Source: Scleropages formosus (Eukaryota; Chordata; Actinopteri; Osteoglossiformes; Osteoglossidae). Taken from it: 64,000 nucleotides of DNA. Shown in pieces: positions 58,427 through 64,000 of the stretch. The DNA is taken from NCBI RefSeq assembly GCF_900964775.1, contig NC_041809.1:31518172-31582171 (forward strand), written 5' to 3'. The notes beneath the pieces were generated by a model that worked only from the letters and a program-made list of their open reading frames with translations, searched no databases and was not told the origin of the DNA. The number at the start of each line of letters is the position of its first letter. Positions within the stretch are counted from its first letter, which is position 1. The position numbers and the translations under genes were made by a program.

Positions 58427-58599
58427 ACATGTTGGGCTACAGCGTTTGTAGCCTGGTACCTTGTCACGTGGTACCACAGTAACTTTGCCACTTCTCCAGA
58501 AGCTGAGTATGACAGGATAAAGCTCTTAGTTTTCAGATGCATTTTTTTTTTTTTGGTACCCTAAGGTAGTAGTTACACAAACTGCAAATTACTTACAGC

Positions 58600-60184
58600 G
58601 ACAGATCAACACTAAGGTTGTCTAGTTTCAATGAAAGAACGGTGGACACGAACAAACTTCAGCACAACATAAGTTCTTGAAAAATGTATTGCCTGTTTTG
58701 AAGTAAAACTAGAATGTCTAAAGCAAAAGCATTTTTTGTATTTTTGTTTTTTACAAACATAAGTTTTATTATATAAGGAGTTCCACATTTATTTAAAAAA
58801 AGATTTACAAAGAATACAGTACCCATTTGGTTTTTTTCCCCCTCAAATGTACGTTCAGTTACAGAAGCAATGCAGAAGCAGTTTAAATGGAGACTAGAGA
58901 CAACAACAGACAAGTTCACCCAGCAGAAGCAATGCTTCAGCACCAAACAAAGGACATGTTAAATGAGTTGTGTGCCCTCCTTTCTGTAGCCTTACAAGTC
59001 TATAAATCCTACTTTTGGAAGATCAATGAGGTGAACTAACCCTCCCTGTTAATGACAAAAGTGCTGACATAAATACACCATGGAACTGAGGCCCCATCCA
59101 GCTGGTCATCAATGAACATGCATGGGAGTCCAACTGAAAGTTCTGTTATCAAGTTTAACATTTTTTTAATTGTATTTAAAGAAGTTATGGTTTTGGAGAA
59201 TGTATAGACAGCCTCAGGAATTACTTTTGGCTCTAAGAAAGTAAACATTACAGTGCATCACTTCAGACATGTATTTTAAACTTCCTTTTGTCAATAGAGA
59301 GTTGGCACCAGAGACTGAAGTCATTCCTACAGGGAGAGTTTGGCCCTGGGATGAAGAACAGTTGATGGTTTAATGCATGTAATGATCATCTGTGTTAAAT
59401 TTAGCCCGATTAAACCACCTTCACTGTTCATTTAAATATATGTTAAATATACACTTCTGAAAATACCCTTTTAAAAATACTTGTGAGTGAATTGCTGTGT
59501 TTAGGTGGTTTGTGGGTTTACTGCTATATAGCAATAAAAGTCCTAACAAGGCTTGTGGACTGTGGACATCTTTTCCAAAACAACTAGGAACGGGAATTCT
59601 GTCATGTTAAACACATCACAACTAGCAGAAAGGAGAATGGTGGCACCAGAAATGGGAAAGTTTTAAGAGAGGCACTCTCAAGCACAAGTACTTAATGATC
59701 CTAACCTCATAGAGTAGCTCTGAAGACATACATGCACGTAATGATCAATATGCAACTCTCCTTCAAATGACAAACTTTGTTCTTTAAAAAGAGACATGTA
59801 AACAACACTTTTCCGGACATTTGGAAATCGATTCATCAAAAGCCTTTTACCAGCACGCATTCCACTGAAGGAGAAACAGTTTTTCGAACAGAGGCAATGC
59901 GAGGCGTACGCCACGGCTGGAGTGATGGTGAATCTACCCTGATGCTTGCAGCGTGAACAACACTAGTCTCCGCGGAGTCCTGTGGGGTCGGGGGGCAGGC
60001 ATTGTCTCAGCAGACAAGATGCTGGTGCAATGGATGCATTTCTTCACTGGCTGTGGATTCTGGTGATGAGTGCTGTTGATCCAGAATGTTCCAGGACCAC
60101 CGATTTAGCGCTGAGATCTGTAGGTCTGGGAGGCTGTGAGGTTAAAAGCTTTGGGTGGGAGGTCTAGTGGGTGGGGCTTAAAGG
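58600..60184 (-). terminator. Presumed tcf7 3' UTR
   Basis: Single-copy, AT-rich sequence continuing from the tcf7 stop codon on the minus strand. Poly(A) signals read in reverse (TTTATT) lie at 58,765-58,770 and 58,788-58,793. No other gene is seen. The boundary is inferred. Confidence 0.4.
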
Positions 60185-60503
60185 CTAACGTGTCAGTGGA
60201 CGACAGTGCTGGTGGTGGTGACGGTGCTTTTGTGACTCGGTTGAAACTTTTCCCGACAGTCCAGCATTCTGTTTGGTGGCCCCTGAGAGCGATGGGGGAA
60301 TGTGGGATGGTGGGACATATTCGCTGGGGGCAGCGCTGCGATCGGCAGCAGCGGGGGAGGTGGGTGGCACAGTCTGGGGCGGAGTCAGGGCGATGGGGGC
60401 AGTGCTGGCTGGGGAGAGGGGTGAGTCTATAGCACTTCCATCGGAAGAATGGGGGCTGGCGCACTGTCCTCCTTGAAGGTAGCGAATGCACTTCTTTTTC
60501 CTC
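60185..60503 (-). CDS. tcf7: TCF7, last coding exon (C-clamp end and tail)
   Basis: Single terminal exon on the minus strand, after a good acceptor (ctgttcctag). It encodes the end of the C-clamp, RRKKKCIRYLQ, followed by the typical HSSDGSAIDSPLSP and a Pro/Ser/Thr-rich tail. The first base completes the preceding Arg codon; there are 105 whole codons and a stop. The C-clamp is found only in E-type tails of TCF/LEF factors and contacts a GC-rich helper site on DNA. TCF7 binds Wnt target genes through its HMG box with beta-catenin. TCF7 lies beside SKP1 in vertebrates in this tail-to-tail orientation, which favours tcf7 over tcf7l1 or tcf7l2. The HMG-box and N-terminal exons are not in the next 3.5 kb and must lie beyond the right edge. 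Confidence 0.88.
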
Positions 60504-60714
60504 CTAGGAACAGTCAAGAGAGTTATCTGTGAATAAAGCGTGGATGCAAAGTGTCACCAGAATGAAGTCAAACAGCGTTCACCATGCTGTGAAACACAAA
60601 CAAACAACATGCTGGAACTACCATCACAGGACTTACAAAGAGAGTTTGTAACCTTTCAACCATTTGACTGAATCTGTCCTATAGTAAATATTCATATTCG
60701 GCAACAAATTTGTC

Positions 60715-60905
60715 CATCTGCATTTATTCAGTTAGATGACACTTTTCTCCAAAGTCAGTGTTAAGCTGCTTATGATTATTTATCCATTTATACAGCTGGG
60801 TAATTTTAACTGGAGCAACATCAATCACGTGTACTGCAGTGTGAGGTGGGAATCAAACCTGGGACCTTTGAGTCCAAAGCCGCTCCAACCACTATGCTGG
60901 CAAAG
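60715..60905 (-). repeat. SINE-C copy
   Basis: Minus-strand copy: ctgcatttattcagttagat, cagctgggtaattttaactg, tttgagtccaaagccgctcc. Confidence 0.8.
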
Positions 60906-61084
60906 CCTGCACTGAGTAAACGTCACCGCAAGATGCAAACCAGACATCAGTACAGAGAATCTTCGCAGGTCCTTGCATATGATGTTAAATGACATTAACT
61001 TTCCTGCCAGTCACAAATGATTTTGCAGTCAGGCTCAGGGTTAGCTGGGGGGCCAATTCTAATATGATTAACTGTTAGTCACCC

Positions 61085-61330
61085 ACAGTGGCATAGCAGC
61101 ACGGTGGGTAGTGCTGGTGCTTCATGGTGCCTGAGTTATGTGACTGGATATAGGTTTGATCCTTGCTCAGTGTGTGTTTCCTCCCAAAGACAGCTGTTTC
61201 CCTTTGACTCGTGACTAAATTGCCTGTAGTGTGTGTGTGTGTGTGAGAAAGCGAGAGCGTGCTGCTGGCTGCTGTAGAAACGAGACCATTCAGTACATTA
61301 TATCTGGTATTGTTGTCACTTAGGATAAAG
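61085..61330 (+). repeat. Decayed SINE-V
   Basis: Plus strand: ggcatagcagcacggtgggt head, ggtttgatccttgctcagtg, tgtttcctcccaaagacag, then a (GT)n run at 61,230-61,244. Confidence 0.7.
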
Positions 61331-62275
61331 GCATAAGCTAAATATTATTTGAGCTGATGATAAAATAAGAGCTAAGAGTGCCCACTGCTGGGGATGCAGG
61401 TGTGTATGAGATCTACTCAGGCCTCTCCTGTCTGCATGGACAGGCCTTGCTTATTGCCCCTGCAGCACTGGCTATCGGTGGATCTGCCCTGCAGCACCAG
61501 ACAGCGACACAGCAGCACCTCACGGGGTGCAGGCAGCCTACGCAGGGTAGTGGGGTCGCAGCTGGCAGGAGCTCAGCCCCACAGAAACCATCAAGTATTC
61601 AAACTGGAATAATAAAAGTGGGGTAGGGACTGAGGAGGGGGGATTTCCAGCTTGATAACCTCAACCTGAGCTTTTCAGCAAAACTAGAATTACTTATGGT
61701 TTCCCAGAAGACTATAAATAAATCATTACAGGAAATCTGAAAAAAAAAAAAACAGCACCTCTAAAATAGTTACTGCAACAGATTATCATTTACAAAGCTG
61801 TCACTCACTCCATTGTCTTGGTAATTCCATACATACCCTTTCATATGTTACAGTAACTTCCTGCCAATGTTTGAATTAACACATTGCATAAAGCTGCAGA
61901 GTGAAATAAACTGCTTTCTGCACAAAGTGCAGGCAAACTGGAACAACGTGATCAGTCAATCTGAGCATGAGTGCATCTACAACCTGCCTTGGATGAAACT
62001 GGGGAAAATACTGCGGTAAGACTATTTACTGTCTATCTCAGTTGGGGATGGCACAGGGTAATAATTAACCAGGTGGCTATTAAAAATAAATGAATGTGCT
62101 CACTGATCTGTGTTAAATTGCCTCACAAGGTTCATTTTTATCTTTCCTTCACAAAACTGCTGGAGACACTGAACCCATGAAGGAGCAGCAACTTGAATCA
62201 GATCCTTTAAATGGGTGGGAAGTCACTGGATTCTGAGCCTCTGCACCTGAATTTTAATACTCAGTTGCAGACAAT

Positions 62276-62455
62276 TTGTTTATTAATTATTATTTAGCTT
62301 TTTTTCCAAAGCTAATTACATTAAGCTACTTACAACGATTTGCCATTGATACAGCTGGGGAATTTTCACTCATCAGTTCAGGATTAGTACCTTCCCAGCA
62401 GGAACTACAGCTGGAGTTGAGATTCGACCCAAGATTCTTTAATTATAAAGTAATG
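62276..62455 (-). repeat. Decayed SINE-C
   Basis: Minus strand: ttatttagctttttttccaa, acagctggggaattttcact, gaactacagctggagttgag, truncated at the head. Confidence 0.7.
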
Positions 62456-62809
62456 AAAAAAATCAAGTTTTGCTTAAGGTTTATTTAATGTTGTTACTGC
62501 AGAGGCGTTAAATTCACTGTGTTACAGTCAGTGGCTGATCTAGAGGAGAGAGAACTGAACAAGGATGCAGCACATACTGCTAAACGCTACCTGTACACCC
62601 CAGTATGCATCGGCAGAAATGCTGTTCTTGCTGGGTTCCTCGCCTGCTTTCTCCACCAACGTTTTCACACACTTCCTGGGTACATAAGTTCTGCCATGGA
62701 CTTCTTTCTAGTACTGTGTTAGATAGCACATACTGTGTAAGTTTACACTACAAAACAGTTACATCACTTTTCCTGCTGTAACACTTATATGGACAACATA
62801 GACAAAGCA

Positions 62810-63025
62810 TATTTATTTATTTAGCTTTTTTCCCCAAAACAACGTACAGTGTTCAGGTATTTACAATTATTTACCCATTTATACAGCTAAGTAATTTTCT
62901 TTTTTACAGGAGCAATTTTTTAGGATAAGCGCCTTGTTCAAGGTTACTAGAGCTGGCAGTGGGATTCAAATCCACAACCTTTGGGTGCAAAAGCAACAAC
63001 TCTAACAACTATTCTACCAGCTGCA
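62810..63025 (-). repeat. SINE-C copy
   Basis: Minus strand: atttatttatttagctttttt, cgccttgttcaaggttacta, and cctttgggtgcaaaagcaac, ending in attctaccagctgcag. Confidence 0.8.
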
Positions 63026-63531
63026 GATCTTATGTTTATTATAGACCTTTTAAATACAACACATATCAGCTGTTCTTTTCACTAGCCGGTGAACAGTAAG
63101 AAGTACATAACCAGTATAAAGTGTTAATACACCTTAGCAACCTGGGCAATACCTGTATGGGACAGACTGAAAAATCAAAATTTCTGTAATATGTTGCATG
63201 AATCAAAATTAAAGTTGAGCTTACAAGTAAAAAAAGAAACAGAAATATTGCTGCACCCTTCAAAAGACATCCTGTTTTGTCGAAAGCCTAAACACATTAT
63301 TATTGTGCTGTCCAACAATTGACTCATTTGAAAATGCAGGGGGAAAAATGCAGCCCCTGCCCAAGCAATTCCATAAATATACACACATACACACACTTTT
63401 CTATGAATGGATTCTGGGTCAGCGGCATTTATCACTGTTCTGCCACAGCAAAACAGCTGTAAGGGGACTAATGATAAAGACCAGCGTATTATGTAAAATA
63501 TATTTTCATTTTTACTGAAACTGCCTGATGG

Positions 63532-63551
63532 CACACACACACACACACACA
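63532..63551. repeat. (CA)n microsatellite
   Basis: Ten CA units, directly readable. Confidence 0.9.
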
Positions 63552-64000
63552 TGCTACGGTACGCGGGAGATGTAGACATTAGAGCGAACTGAAATGGCGC
63601 TGCCTTGACTCTCAGTCTTGTGACTAAAACTGCAGTGCCCTTCATGAAACCAACCTAAAATGACTGGCCTATTATTTGGGTTGTATAACACTCATTTCCC
63701 CTCGCACTCCATGCTGCTAGCCGACCACTTCATATTCTTGTTGTGACAAAGCCTGCTCATAACAGTACTTTGTTTTGGGTGAATGAGTTATCAGCCTGTT
63801 TGAAGATGTTCACCTTGCCTGTCACCGGGATCAGCTTGCTCTCCCACATTTGGGCGATCGACTGATGTCTGGTTTTCGCTCTCACTCACACACTTGCTGG
63901 TTTATAATATAGAAATTCTGACTCACTTTCAGTGCTGGAAACATTTAATTTGATCTTTCATTTACCCCATGCCTCATCCAGGCTCTGTCTCCAAGTCCAG

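Larger units (their letters stand above)
60504..64000. other. tcf7 intron (partial), repeat-rich
   Basis: Presumed intron before the last tcf7 exon. It holds decayed SINEs and short microsatellites. I looked for C-clamp (WCGPCR) and HMG-box (NAFMLYMKE) coding sequence on the minus strand and found none. Confidence 0.5.

Noticed and set aside
63770-63890. Minus-strand open stretch containing MWESKLIPVTGKVNIF
   Set aside because: Looks exon-like in amino acid content, but I could not match it to tcf7 or any family and saw no convincing splice pair. Left out for lack of support.

Overview
The window looks like ray-finned fish (teleost) nuclear DNA. Genes are split by many short introns with GT/AG borders. 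The predicted proteins are nearly identical to vertebrate PPP2CA, SKP1 and UBE2B. Between the genes lie dozens of tRNA-derived SINEs, CA/TG/TA microsatellites and ordinary unique sequence. The species cannot be fixed from sequence alone. I saw no CRISPR array, no rRNA or tRNA gene, and no recognisable retrovirus, LTR element or DNA transposon.

Layout from left to right. 1-6,330: no gene seen; possible conserved regulatory blocks, two SINEs and a CA repeat. 6,368-10,659 (minus): a four-exon photoreceptor tetraspanin of the peripherin-2 family, 354 aa. 13,774-22,351 (minus): a seven-exon gene for a 1,175-aa His/Ser-rich coiled-coil protein whose C-terminal coiled coil resembles TJAP1/BEGAIN (Pilt family). 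22,352-31,064: SINE-rich intergenic DNA. 31,065-37,199 (minus): ube2b, six exons, 152 aa, with a CpG-rich promoter. 37,760-42,360: SINE-rich spacer with a CTCF-like site. 42,851-49,680 (plus): ppp2ca, seven exons, 309 aa. 50,640-53,860: SINE-C-rich spacer with a local tandem duplication. 54,615-57,003 (plus): skp1, five coding exons, 163 aa. 60,185-60,503 (minus): the last coding exon of tcf7 (C-clamp end and tail); its other exons lie beyond the right edge.

The block ube2b(-) ppp2ca(+) skp1(+) tcf7(-) matches the order and orientation of human 5q31 read in reverse, apart from CDKL3, which I do not see. CDKN2AIPNL and JADE2 would be expected left of ube2b; instead the Pilt-like gene and the peripherin-like gene sit there. 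The conserved genes are housekeeping: a ubiquitin E2 (RAD6 type), the PP2A catalytic subunit and an SCF ligase adaptor, followed by the Wnt-responsive transcription factor TCF7. They share ancient linkage rather than an operon-like pathway.

Many interspersed repeats belong to three families, named here for convenience. SINE-A is about 200 bp, with tRNA-type A and B boxes, and ends in agcggttt(c/t) plus (TG)n. SINE-V is about 350 bp, with a core reading like gtttcctccgggtgctc, as in V-SINEs. SINE-C has a head like cagctggtagcgtagtggtt and a tail reading like gcttttctccaaagc on the other strand. Several copies are nested or have exact target-site duplications. I did not find a clearly novel multi-gene system. 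The most unusual items are the Pilt-like gene, the extra intron in the peripherin-like gene, the nested and tandem repeat structures, and a possible convergent CTCF pair around ppp2ca-skp1.
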